A DNA stretch of 64,000 nt from Anthonomus grandis grandis (taxonomy: Eukaryota > Arthropoda > Insecta > Coleoptera > Curculionidae). Positions 12,500 to 22,894 of the stretch are shown here, one piece after another (position 1 is the first letter of the stretch; each line of letters begins with the position of its first letter). Below the pieces are notes generated by a model. It was not told the origin of the DNA, did no database searches, and saw nothing but the letters and a program-made list of their open reading frames with translations. Position numbers and translations under genes: made by a program. The stretch covers positions 1,736,001-1,800,000 of the forward strand of contig NC_065556.1 of assembly GCF_022605725.1 (NCBI RefSeq), written 5' to 3'.

Positions 12500-14346
12500 A
12501 AAGACTGTTTATAAAAATAACTACAGTATTATGTTCTTAGAAAGTCAAAAGCGAGTTTCCATGGTGTCGGTTGTATCCAGAATAATCCAGACCTAAAAAA
12601 AAACCACATCAATGTAAGGTGATTCTAATAAATTATATTTTAACTTGCATTAAATTAGTCATGGGGTAGATTGAGGAAGAACCTGGCAGCAGAGGGGCTA
12701 CAAAAATTCATTAAACTTTGCAAATCGTTGAATTTGGCTCTGGAAAGTGGCAGGAGGTCTAAAAAAATAGAATTTTGTTAAAACTTAGTAATATTTATTT
12801 ATCTAGCTAGTTTGAAAAGTAATATTTTTCCACGCGATGCTTGTAAAAAAATATAATATTTAATAGAACATACCATTGTAAGCTGGAGCGGGAAGCTCAA
12901 ACAACCCATTAGGCAATGATTGACTATGCCGCGGTGCTCTAATAATGCCTATTAGCATTTCTCCAAAGTACGTCGTGCGATATTGTTACAAACGGCTATG
13001 GCTAGAAGAAGCTTGTATGACTTTGATAGGCTGCGTTTTAAAAGGGCATTTAGCGGCATAGTGTAATAGCAACATTGTCTTCCAATCCAATACAATTCTC
13101 TTAGTAACACTAACCACAGTAAAAGGGTATGGTTTCGATCGTGATAATTTCACCATTTCTTCGAAATCTTTTGGTATTTCATTGGTGCTTTTATGTTCCA
13201 TAGACCAACATTTTTATCACACTTCAAGTATGAGTGTCCATGTATAGAAAATGTAATTTTAATGTCTGTGAGGCCATGGATGCGATTGTTCGTTAAGTAA
13301 TGAATGAATCTAAATATCGTGTAGTTTTTGTTCTGTCCTCTTGCAGAATCACCGAAAATTTCCAATTCCTGAACTTTGTCATCCAAATAGTTCATAATAA
13401 AATGAAAAAGGAATGAGGCCACTTCGTTCGGTCTCGGTCGTTCGGTTTTTTGGCAACACTTCATCGTACATGTAAAAAATGGACTCACCAGTTGCAAGAA
13501 CGTGGACATTGAAGGAGTACATAGAAAGTTGACATTTATAATATACATTGTTAGTAGCTATTTGCGGAAGGGAGACATTTTTAGCGAAATCTATGCAAAT
13601 AGCTTCTTTCTTATTTTTAATTTTTCTTGCCTGTATTTTGGCTTTCTTCTTATGGCTGTAAAAACATTCCGCCCTCTTCTTATGAAGAATATTGTATGTT
13701 GTTAGCTGTTGAATTTGTTGTTTACTACTTTCCGCAGATAAAGCTTTAACTTTTGCTGTATATTCATCACAAGTTGCACAAGTGTCCGTGCGGGGATACC
13801 AAAAAGAAATATTAAATTTCGTGTTGAAAATCATCCGATAAGTATCGTAAGATACCACTGCTGCAGGGTGTAATTCTTTGAATAGTTTATACAGTTTCTT
13901 TATCTTTAGACTTTCTAGCAAATAAGTTTTACCTGAATCTTTAAGGCTATAATGACTCTGGCGACTTTTAAAACTTTTGATATGGTTCTTAACTAGAGCT
14001 GCAGTGACCCTATTTAGCTGTCTGTGTTCCTTAGAATTCTTACCCCTTCTATCCTTAGGTGAACAACCCATTGATTTTAAACTTTTCTGCACATAGTAAA
14101 TCTTATTTTTGCTAATGCCATGTAATGAGCAAAATGCCTTTGCACATACAGGAATATCAATCTTATTTCCCGCCTCGTCGGTGACTCGAACTCTATACGA
14201 AAAACTAGCATCACGCAACTTCGCCTCCTCTTCTTGCTTTCGAGGTCGTCTCTGTGCCACGTGACCTACAGTAACTAGCCCAGCCAGGTATATATAGTCG
14301 GGAATCAGCACCAAGAAATTCGTATACTGTGCACAATTCATGTACT
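12500..14346 (-). pseudogene. GQNKN-type (DUF7869-like) protein, main part
   Basis: Large open stretch of 320 codons (14341-13379) plus continuations. It encodes IYLAGLVTVGHVAQRRPRKQ, FCSLHGISKNKIYYVQKSLK, FKSRQSHYSLKDSG, SYDTYRMIFNTKFNISFWYP, TDTCATCDEY, then ICIDFAKNVSLPQI. In the next frame come FGDSARGQNKNYTIFRFI and SIHGHSYLKCDKNVGLWNIK, then KSYPFTVV-like sequence (13201-12986). Intron-like junctions follow: PAYNG then gtatgt near 12876, tttag before PPATFQ near 12755, and tttag near 12598. I match it from memory to proteins labelled DUF7869 in arthropods, fungi and plants. The spaced D, GQNKN, GHSxxxxD residues could be a nuclease centre, which is inference. Frameshifts make it a pseudogene. 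Confidence 0.65.
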
Positions 14347-16969
14347 GTGCACTCGAAGATATACTTTTGCAAAAATATGTGCTATGTGGGGAATGAGTTC
14401 ACGGATGCAAATCTGGAGGGCACCATTAAATTATCAATTGCAAAAAAGAATCAAAAAATATTTTTCGATTATTTTGATTTATCGTAAAAAAACAATTTTT
14501 AGTGTTTAACTCGCGATTGTGACGCCGTTTTTCAATATTTTTTCAAAATTCTTGCAGCATTCGAAAGCCTAATCATTCTAGATTATAACGCAATAACAAA
14601 AAAAATGTTGTATTTATACAGAATTTTTCAGATTATTTAAAAGGAGGCGCGGTACCAAACCTGAGGAGAACATTTCGAGCAAATTTTTGAACGGTTGAAG
14701 ATAGATATATAATTAATCGACGAAAAATGTGCCAAATGGAATGGAAAAGTTTTTGGTGAAAAAAAAAATTATCCACTGGTAACGGTTTGCGAAATACGAT
14801 TTTTTTTGTCAAGTGCTGAAACATTAACTCCGCGGCACGCCACGGTATAATGCGACGTATTACAACATCCTCAAAACATAGGATTTTACTAAAAAGGGAT
14901 TCGGAAAAAAAAAGGTTGTCAGTATATGTCAAGATTTATTGCAATGGTATCAAAACATCAAAAAGTATTGGACTAGCTTTATTATTTTTAAAGCAAAGGT
15001 TGGTTCTTTTAATGTTTTTGTACTGTTTTAAATATAAATTAGTTTAATTATTTTAATTATATTACAGACAAACATTTCTGATTGAAAAATTAAACCAGTT
15101 AGGACACTGTATAAGTTACCCAAAAGCCCAGAGATACTTAAAAGATGCGGCAGTGAAAGCAGATGAGAAGGTATGTGAAGTCGGAGTATTTATTCCCTCA
15201 AATATACGAAGTATAGAAAATAGCAGTACTACTACTTTATCTTCTTCCGCAACTACTAGAATACCAATAGAACTACACTTTTCTCACCATAATGAAGCCG
15301 ACACTAGAATATTTGCCTTTATCCTATACTTGTCAAACCTACAGTACCATCAAATAATAATAGAGGCCACCGATACCGACATATTTGTTTTGTCCCTCTA
15401 CTTTATTACTAGGTTATCTATTCAGGAAATCTGTTTCATAAATTTGACATATATATACCAGTGCACCACGTCATAAAAGAATAATCTATGGATAAGTCTT
15501 TAAATGCTCAAATGAATTTGGGTAGTTTACTTTTGAGTATTTACATTTTAACTGGTTGTGATATAGTCAGCTTTATATTTAAAAAAGGCAAAACCAACGC
15601 TTTAAAAAAATGTTTGAGTTATGAACACGACTCAGAATTAAAAGCAGTTTTTACTTATCCTGAAAATGCTGGCCAGAATTTAAATAATTTCGAAAACACG
15701 GCTAGATATTTTTTTTTAATTTTGTATGCTAGGCCATTATTTACTGGTGATTTAAATAAATTACGCGCTCATTTATTTCATACCTGTAAATCAGATATAA
15801 GGAATTTTCCAGCTACCGAGGATGCATTTCATCAGCATATATTAAGAGCTGCATGTCAATTGATTGTCTGGAAGAGCGCTATTTTAATAAACCCAGAAAT
15901 TCCCAACCCCGTTGATTTTGGTTGGGATTTAAAAGAAAATAATTTACTCGTTCCAAAATTGACCACAATAAGTATTCGTCCCGATGCAAAATTCGAAAGT
16001 ATGTGCTGCAAATGCAAACTTCAATGTACTAAAAATTGTAGTTGTTTAAAAGCAGGACTAGATTGTATAATGGGTTATTATTGCGAGGGTGGGTGTTCTT
16101 TAAATTTAAATTAAGTTAGTTTAGTTACCCAAATATATTGATATATTTTTTTAGCCTTATATAGTTTATAACGTAACTACTCCGAAGTAATTTTATTTTT
16201 GTGTTATCATTATCCTTTAGTTGTTTTTATTATAATATACAAATGAATAGTGTCGATATAAATTATTAGTTTAAATAAATATATTTGTTTCTTTATTCAC
16301 CCAATTTAATCCCTGTTGTTTGTATTTCCCGAGGTTTGGATTAAAATTAGTAATTATCAACTAAAAGTTTTTCTTGCCGGTAAAGGCCAAAATATTCACA
16401 ACATTCTACATTATAGCTCTGTCTGTATGTTTAATATCAGAGACGATATACGCCGCCGAGTCGCGTCGCACCATCGCACCAGACTCTGGCGAGCAGCGAA
16501 GTAGATGTTTCAGCGCTTGACAAAAAAAATCGTATTTCGCAAACCGTTATCAGTAGATAATTTTTTTTTCACCAAAAACTTTTCCATTCCATTTGGTACA
16601 TTTTTTGTCCATTAATCATATATCTATCTATCTTCAACCATTCAAAAATTTGCTCGATGTTGAAATGTTCTCCTCAGGTTTGGTACCGCGCCTCCTTTTA
16701 AATAATCTGATTTTTTTTGTTATTGCGTTGAAATCTAGAATGATTAGGCTTTCAAATGCTGCAAGAATTTTGAAAAAATATTGAAAAACAGCGTCACAAT
16801 CGCGAGCTAAACATTAAAAATTGTTTTTTTACGATAAATCAAAATAATCGAAAAATATTTTTTTATTCTTTTTTGCAATTGCTAATTTAATGGAGCCCTC
16901 CTGATTTGCATCCGTGAACTCATTCCCCACAGAGTACATATTTTTTCAAAAGTATATCTTCAAGTGCAC
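14347..16969. mobile_element. Element with TIRs of about 470-485 bp inside the GQNKN-type gene
   Basis: A 2.6-kb insertion with nearly full-length inverted repeats: 14347-14831 and 16504-16969. They share, for example, GGGGAATGAGTTCACGGATG, a GGAGGCGCGGTACCAAACCT block and a TGTCAAGTGCTGAAACAT block. GTGCAC is present at both ends (14347-14352 and 16964-16969). It may be a 6-bp target duplication or, being palindromic, part of the repeat. The central 1.67 kb holds a plus-strand gene. The reading frame of the host gene runs up to each edge, so this is the youngest layer of the nest. Confidence 0.8.
15068..16114 (+). pseudogene. HxEADTR/TDTD protein with C-terminal CXC-like Cys cluster
   Basis: The only gene of the 14347-16969 element. 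A splice-acceptor-like ttacag precedes FLIEKLNQLGHCISYPKAQR at 15069. The first frame continues through HFSHHNEADTRIFAF and EATDTDIFVLSLYF to a stop at 15476. A shift by two bases leads into the second frame (15488-16114) with LTGCDIVSFIFKKGK, AFHQHILRAACQLIVW, and a terminal MCCKCKLQCTKNCSCLKAGL cluster ending CEGGCSLN. The Cys spacing resembles half of a Tesmin/TSO1 CXC domain. EADTR and TDTD are acidic motifs recalled from uncharacterised animal transposon proteins. Earlier exons may lie at 14850-15050. The true product was probably about 600 residues or more; the frameshift suggests it is inactive. Confidence 0.6.
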
Positions 16970-17222
16970 AGGTCGATGTTTTAGAAGCGTCTTTTTGACT
17001 GTCTGTTCCCTGACTAATATTTTGTTCATCGTGGGATTGTAAATTTTAAAGTAGCGTAATATCTCTTTTCTGTTATGTGCAGAGATTGAATCATAACACT
17101 TAAGTCGTTTGCAATGGCAAGGGGGACCAGCTTCATGTGTCGCAAGTATTAATTTTTAGACCAGTTTTCTTCCTTTTTTTTGGCTCACTATGAAGTTTAT
17201 CACTTTCGTCCGAGCTTGGCAT
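16970..17222 (-). pseudogene. GQNKN-type (DUF7869-like) protein, N-terminal exon
   Basis: Starts with ATG at 17222 and encodes MPSSDESDKLHSEPKKRKKT, a basic possible nuclear-localisation stretch. After a one-base shift near 17130 it encodes EAGPPCHCKRLKCYDSIS and NKILVREQTVKKTLLKHRP, a short Cys-containing segment usual at the N-terminus of this family. The gene is then interrupted by the insertion at 14347-16969 and continues below 14346. Confidence 0.65.
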
Positions 17223-17604
17223 TACGGTATTGTCACAAACACAAAGCTAAACAGATGATACAAAACTAACGAAACAATAGTAAACGAAAAACAATCTAAT
17301 GGCTTTAAACGCTGTTGACACACTAATAATGCGGTAGCAGGAACCGTGCCAGGTGGCAATGGCGGCGGCGGCGTTTCGTAATAATTACTGACTTGCCTGG
17401 TCTTTTCCTCTTTTCGCTTGACTTACTTGCTTTTTTTCCCTTATAGTAAAACATTGAAGCCGACTATATCGGCTGACTAGCCTGCTTTTTATCCAGTTTA
17501 AGTGTTTCTAAAGATACTTACGCTAATTCTGAACTGAATGCTCCCAATATCTTAATATATCAAAAAAATTGACTTACCTTCTTTTTTCCCCTAACCCTTC
17601 AATT

Positions 17605-17737
17605 TTACTTTGGAAATCACAAATTTAAACGGCAAGAGGAAGAATTATTCAACGGACAGTCAGTCACGGGTAATTTGCGCCAGCGGATTCAGAAATGCAT
17701 TGAAGTTGAAGGAGGTTTATTTGAGCATTTCATGTAG
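17605..17737 (+). pseudogene. C-terminal piece of the interrupted DD41D transposase
   Basis: Encodes GNLRQRIQKCIEVEGGLFEH and a TAG stop. This is the usual C-terminal signature of these transposases (CxxxxGxxFEHL) and the continuation of the gene broken at 12397. It shows that both flanks of the 12398-17602 insertion belong to one older gene. Confidence 0.8.
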
Positions 17738-18427
17738 TTTTTTTTAATTATAATTAAAATTTAATTAGTGTTAAAAGTTTAGTTATTATTTGGCCTTTTG
17801 GGCGACAAAATTCGACAAAAAATACATCATATTTACTAATATATTTCATTGCTTTTTGTTGCAGCAGTTTTTTTAAGAAATGTTAAATGTTTAAAGTCGT
17901 TTATTTACTTATTTATATAATCGATAATTTTAACTGTTTTGTAAAAAAAATGAGTTTTTAATATTAAATTTGATGATAATATTGAAGATATGTCATAGGT
18001 TTTTAAAAAAATTAAATCATTGAATGGATTAGTTTTTACTATTAATAAGTCGACACTTATAGTTAAAAGAAAAAAAATAAAACAGTTTGATACGTCATAG
18101 GTTTTAGAAAAATGTAGTTGAACAAAATAAGATAATAGAAATCCAGGGTTTGAAAAAACAAAGTTGATGATAGTATCTGAAAAACGAAACGTCGTAATTT
18201 AGTTCTGAAAATGCCATCTTGTGGAAGAGAAAAAGCGGCATTAACAAGGTGTTATTTATTTTTATATACAATTTTAAATAACGTCATAAAAAAATAAAAA
18301 AGATTTTTCCAGATTTCGGCATTTTATTAAGCATCAAATTTGTCAACTTTGTAATAATCAACCGACCTTGTATCTTTTACGGTTTCCGAGATCCCAATGA
18401 TAAGGCTCGAATTTGGGTCACCCTGTA

Positions 18428-19202
18428 CATATAATAATTGAAATTATAATTATTTATGAAAATAGTTTATCTTTGTGTTATGATAATACTAATTTGATAG
18501 AGCGGGTTCTTTAAGACGTTGACCTCCAATGTCATTTAATTTATCTTTGGATCCTTTTTTGTGGCAGTATGTAAAGTTATTAATTCATGAAATACCAGTG
18601 GAATATGCATTGATTCCTATACTCACAAGGCAAGTAAGGCAATTAATAATCCCTAGAGATATCAATATGTATCAATAAATATTTTTTATATTTATTTAAC
18701 AGTTTTGAATTTAAAATAGAACTAAAAATTTATTTAAACAAAGTTTTATTTATTTATTATAGCGATACTCTAACAATTAAGCTGAAGTAAATAAATTTAT
18801 TGTGTTGCATTATATAAAATTTCTGAAGCTTAAATGAATAAAACGATGCAAATTTTAATAATTTGCAAGATATTTAATGAATTGCTTAACACCATATTTT
18901 ATATTTAACTAATCCTAATAGCCAAAAATCCCACGATTATAGTGAACGAATACCCTTGAGAGTTATAAACTATTTTAGCGGGGATCACAATGTGATTTTA
19001 CTTCCCAACAAACTCTAACAAAAGATAGAAACTCCGCAATTAATCATCAGTGTAGTAGCGTTTAGCACAAAATGGCGTAACTTCTGGCCCAACTTCGCCT
19101 TAGATAACAAAACGAGGATAAGGACCTCATAAATTATCTTACAGCTTGATGGTTTACTATAAGTAAACACGAAAAATATCTGTTGTTTGTCAAATGTAGA
19201 TG
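18428..19202. other. AT-rich spacer
   Basis: Between two transposons; no gene, repeat or motif recognised. Confidence 0.5.
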
Positions 19203-19847
19203 TACAGGGTGGGCCAATTTGGACGTTTTCTTATGGGAAGTCATGTCCCTGTTAGAGGTAAAAAAATTTTGACCTCCATTCTCCAGGCTCAAATTTTAAA
19301 AGAAGTTTATTGAAGCAAATGAAATTTTGCTATGGCAAACAGTTTGGCCGCTAGAGGGCGTTTCTGAAATTTGGTCATTTTCGTTTTTCGGCTATGGCTG
19401 CTGTGTTTTTAAAGATAAATGATTTCTGTAAAGACTTTCTTATAGCACTTTTAAGCGCTTAACATGCTCATGATATTTAAATTTATACAGGGTGCTTCAT
19501 TATTATTATTTTTTTTTTTTTTTTTTTTTTAAGGAATGCATATTATTTTTTTGCATTTTCTTGTAGCCCTTAAAATTCGCTTTTCAAATATATATAACAC
19601 TTATAATCTTAATTCATTAGCTTAGGAGATATAAATAGATTTCTTAAGTATCAATAAATTATAATGCCGTGCCATTTAAAACGCCTAAAAAACAGAGTAG
19701 GCGGGTGACACAATTGCGGGTGAAACAATTGCGTAAAGGGTTGAGTAGGCGGTTGTCAAACTGCTTTGAGTAATACGTCATTTTGACATAAACAAGCTTA
19801 TTTTCATAATCTGTTTTACTTTGTATTTCTTTTATGTGATAATCACA

Positions 19848-20620
19848 ATGTATCAAAACTATAAAAAATTCGATATGATTAAATGTTTTATTGAATGTAA
19901 TGAAAATGCAAGAGAGGCCTGTAATTTATATCAACGACGATATCCAGAACGGGGGCAGCCACATAGTACGCTGTTTGAGAAATTAAAAAGAAACCTTATT
20001 AATTTTGGTTCTTTTGCTAAACCGCGAAGAAATGCTAATAATAATATAAATGACGATCAAGAACTATTGGATATAACAGTTTTGGGCGCAATTGAAAATA
20101 ACTCTAATCTATCCACCCGGAAATTGGAAGTAGAAACTGGTGTGCCAAGGACCTCTGCAAGACGGATTTAAGAAAAATATAGGTATAAAGCTTATCGAAC
20201 CCGAAAAGTTCATCATCTCTTTCCTGCGGATCGTGATAGAAGATTGAAATTCTGTCGGTGGTATTTGCAAAAGTGTGATCAAGATACAACATTTGGCTAC
20301 AATTGTATTTGGACGGATGAAGCATCGATTAGTAGTGCAGGTATTTTTAATAGGTATAATAGGTATACCTGGGCTCGAGCAAATCCTCAAATCCGCCTAG
20401 ATCCCCTGACTTAACACCCTTAGATTTTTATCTTTGGGGAAGAATAAAAGACTTGGTATACCAACAGCCAATTACTTCAAGAGTAATGTTAGAAGAAGCT
20501 TTACATAATGCATTTGCAACAATAACAAATATTGAATTAAGAAACGCTGTTGATAATGTTGAAAAACGTAGCCGCTGGTGCATTGATCAGGAAGGAGCTC
20601 AGTTTGAACACTTGTTATAA
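19848..20620 (+). pseudogene. Mariner-like transposase with internal deletion
   Basis: The likely start is ATG 19848 (MYQNYKKFDMIKCFIE); an in-frame ATG at 19821 lies upstream but adds an atypical stretch. The N-terminus has NAREACNLYQRRYPERGQPH and NLINFGSFAKPR, a helix-turn-helix region, then ENNSNLSTRKLEVETGVPRT. A TAA at 20169-20171 interrupts RRI/EKYRYKAY. The frame continues with FCRWYLQKCD and IWTDEASISSAGIFN (first catalytic Asp). At about 20398 it jumps from ARANPQ directly to RSPDLTPLDFYLWGR, with loss of about 130 codons including the second Asp (QQDG) region. It then ends with WCIDQEGAQFEHLL and TAA. Non-functional. Confidence 0.82.
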
Positions 20621-20716
20621 GTACGTAATATATAGAGTTGCAGTTTTAGTTAAAATATCAATAAAAAAATAAAATCTGGTTTTTACTTTTTGTTTGTTAG
20701 TTCATATTCTAAGTTT

Positions 20717-20742
20717 AAAATAAATAAATAAATAAATAAATA
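20717..20742. repeat. AAAT tetramer microsatellite
   Basis: About six TAAA units in the 3' untranslated part of the mariner-like element. Confidence 0.8.
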
Positions 20743-21638
20743 CTTTTATTTATTTTTTTTTTACAGTATTATTTTGTTTTTAGAACTGTATTTGTCCATT
20801 AATATAATTAATATTTAATAAAACAGGAGCTATTGTTTAATTTACTTTTGTTTTTTAAAAGCGCTTACTGAAGTATCACAAATAAAAAATACAGAACCTA
20901 TAACGTCCTTTTTTAATCTTTGAGTGTCTTAAATAACTGCACTTATTTTTAATAAGGACGTTGATATCGCAGGCCCTTAAATTCTCATTATATTTGATAA
21001 AACATCTAATCATATGGAATTTTTTGAAAAATTGATACGTTTTTGAATTCTAATATTAAAATATAAATACAAAGGAAAACATAGATTATAAAAACAAGTT
21101 TGTTTATGTAAATATTGAGCTTTACTTATAGCAGTTTAAAACACGCCTACTCTTCCGTTTACGCGATTAAAATGGCGGGTCATTACCTACGTGTTTTTAA
21201 TATTTAAGAAATTTATTTATATATCGTAAACTATTAAATTTAGATTATTAGTTATATATTTGAAAAGGGAATTTTAAGGGCTACAAGAAAATGCAAAAAA
21301 ATAATATGCATTCCATTAAAAAAAAAAAAAAAAAATAATATTGAAGCACCCTGTATAAATTTAAATATCATGAGCATGTTAAGCGCTTAAAAGTGCTATA
21401 AGAAAGTCTTTACAGAAATCATTTATCTTTAAAAACACAACAACCATAGCCGAAAAACGAAAATGACCAAATTTCAGAAACGCCCTCTAGCGGCCAAACT
21501 GTTTGCCATAGCAAAATTTCATTTGCTTCAATAAACTTCTTTTAAAATTTGAGCCCGGAGAATGGAGATCAAAATTTTTTTATCTCTAACAGGGACATGA
21601 CTTCCTATAAGAAAACGTCTAAATTGGCCCACCCTGTA

Positions 21639-21957
21639 CAAGGTCTCCCAAATTCGAGGGTGACCATTGGGATCTCGGAAACCGTAAGAGTTACGGGGTC
21701 GGTTAAATGAAAGAAAAGTTGCGCAATTTGGAGCTTAATAAAATGACGTTAAAAAAATTTTAAAATTCCGGATACTTTCGAATATATATAAAGAAAACCG
21801 AAATTTGTCAAAATAATTTTTACCTTCTACCGACTTTATTTAAAGAGATATCGGAAAACTAAAAACAGCATTCCATTGCCACTTTTTATGCTTTACAACA
21901 TGATAAATGAAAAAAAATAATAATCCGACGTTTCGTTTTTTTTCGATCATCATTAAC
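21639..21957. repeat. Solo terminal repeat of a mariner-like element
   Basis: Starts CAAGGTCTCCCAAATTCGAG directly after the TA that closes the previous element, so the two tips share one TA. It matches 193-505 in inverted orientation over its full length and the TIR at 10659 over the first 80 bp. No transposase or second end is found to the right, so it is a truncated element. Confidence 0.7.
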
Positions 21958-22239
21958 TTTACTACTTTACTACATCATTAACTATACTATTATTTCTTAT
22001 GGGCGCCATATTGTATTTTCTCATTAAAAAGTATTTTTAATTGCCTTTAAAATGTGATATCGCACTTGCATGTCCGATACTCCTTCTAGTACTTCCCATA
22101 AGAACTCAATGGGATTATATCGATGTGATTTGTTAACAAGCTGATCTGGGAAATTATCATCAACTTTGTTTTATATATGAACCAAAGTTATGAATTACCC
22201 TGTATTAGTGTTAACTATTACTGTTATTAAATTGACGAT

Positions 22240-22600
22240 ATGAGGATTACTGTTAATGGGGCAAATATTTTTTGCGTATGAAAGAGAAATTAAATAGTTG
22301 GGCACAATTCTTGACGCTTAAACTTTCATGCGCATGCAGATCATGTAACAAGGAAATTTTCAAAAAAAGTTGGTTTCTTGACAAGAATTGACAAACATTT
22401 ATCGCAGCGCACAAAATTATTGCTTTATAATGCTATTGCTCTTCCCCATCTACAGTACTGCATCACTTTATTGTATAACTTGGCACGTTATACGATGGAT
22501 CGACTTGAAAAATGCAGAATAGGGCAATGAGACTGATCGATCGATAAACACCTGTTTTATTCATGTTACGTATTCCATACAGATCGTGTTATCGTGAGCT
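22240..22600 (+). pseudogene. LINE reverse transcriptase C-terminal fragment
   Basis: Degenerate plus-strand sequence encoding, with frame changes, MRITVNGANIFCV, IKYLGTILDA, NFHAHADHVTRKFSKKVGFL, TRIDKHLSQRTKLLLYNAIA and RLEKMQNRAMRLI. This matches the region after the RT palm in Jockey/CR1/I-type LINEs (KYLG, then the PHLQYC stretch). Truncated on both sides. Confidence 0.7.
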
Positions 22601-22894
22601 ACGTATTACCCAAAATAATGGCAACACCGCTTGGTTGCGGCTTGCAGGCGGCAGAATTTTTCGTTTTTATTTTTTGAACCGGGAGTCAGCAGACCTCACT
22701 TTGCTGTGTTACTGCAAGTCCATTGGTTTCACTAAAAATCCAAATCTTTGTTAGTACTAATCCTAATACTTATATTAAGGATTCATGACGCAAAATTAGA
22801 GAATAGTAAATCGAACATCAAAAATATCTTAGTTTTAAATGGTTTTTCTTGTCTCCTGAAAAATTTAACTTTTTGGACTTGAGCACTTTTTATA
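22601..22894. other. Unassigned spacer between LINE fragments
   Basis: Contains a slightly GC-richer patch (22625-22700) but no recognisable gene. Confidence 0.35.

Larger units (their letters stand above)
12398..17602. mobile_element. TIR element carrying a GQNKN-type (DUF7869-like) gene
   Basis: Insertion inside a mariner transposase gene. Ends are an imperfect inverted repeat of about 33 bp: TTGAAGGGTCGGGGGAAAAA at 12398 and, inverted at 17602, TTGAAGGGTTAGGGGAAAAA. AATT stands at both edges (12396-12399 and 17601-17604). It could be a 4-bp target duplication or, because it is palindromic, part of the repeat. Subterminal copies of similar C-rich/T-rich words occur near 17400-17450. After removing the inner insertion at 14347-16969 the element is about 2.58 kb with one minus-strand gene. 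I cannot assign a named superfamily from sequence alone. Confidence 0.7.
10659..18425. mobile_element. DD41D mariner-like transposon hosting two nested insertions
   Basis: TA-flanked ends: CAGAGTGGCCCAAATTCGAC at 10659 and the inverted partner ending at 18425. TIRs are about 340 bp (10659-10996 and about 18070-18425). Interior landmarks in both include an ACCTATGACGTAT motif. The transposase frame on the plus strand stops being recognisable at 12397 and resumes at 17605 with the expected C-terminus. The 5.2 kb between (12398-17602) is therefore a later insertion. Without it the element is about 2.56 kb. Confidence 0.88.
19488..21353. mobile_element. Mariner-like transposon inserted at palindrome dyad
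   Basis: A 1866-bp element starting CAGGGTGCTTCA and ending with the inverted form. TIRs are about 240 bp, including a poly-T run (about 19508-19531) mirrored by poly-A on the right, a GGAATGCATATTATTTTTTT word and a GTAGCCCTTAAAATTC word. It carries a plus-strand transposase with an internal deletion (19848-20620). Confidence 0.82.
19205..21636. mobile_element. Near-palindromic TIR element split at its centre
   Basis: Two arms of about 283 bp (19205-19487 and 21354-21636) are inverted copies of each other with only a few mismatches, starting CAGGGTGGGCCAATTTGGAC and flanked by TA. With the inner element (19488-21353) and one TA copy removed they would form an uninterrupted palindrome of about 570 bp centred on TATA within atatttaaatttatataaat. 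No coding sequence lies in the arms. Probably a foldback or MITE-type derivative of a mariner-like family. The alternative is that the arms are an outer layer of one compound TIR. Confidence 0.75.

Noticed and set aside
505..21639. The pair of related ends at 505 and 21639 as the two ends of one giant element
   Set aside because: Their tips face the interval between them, so each element extends away from it; they are separate copies.
22620..22700. GC-richer patch as a tRNA or SINE head
   Set aside because: No convincing A and B boxes and no cloverleaf could be drawn.
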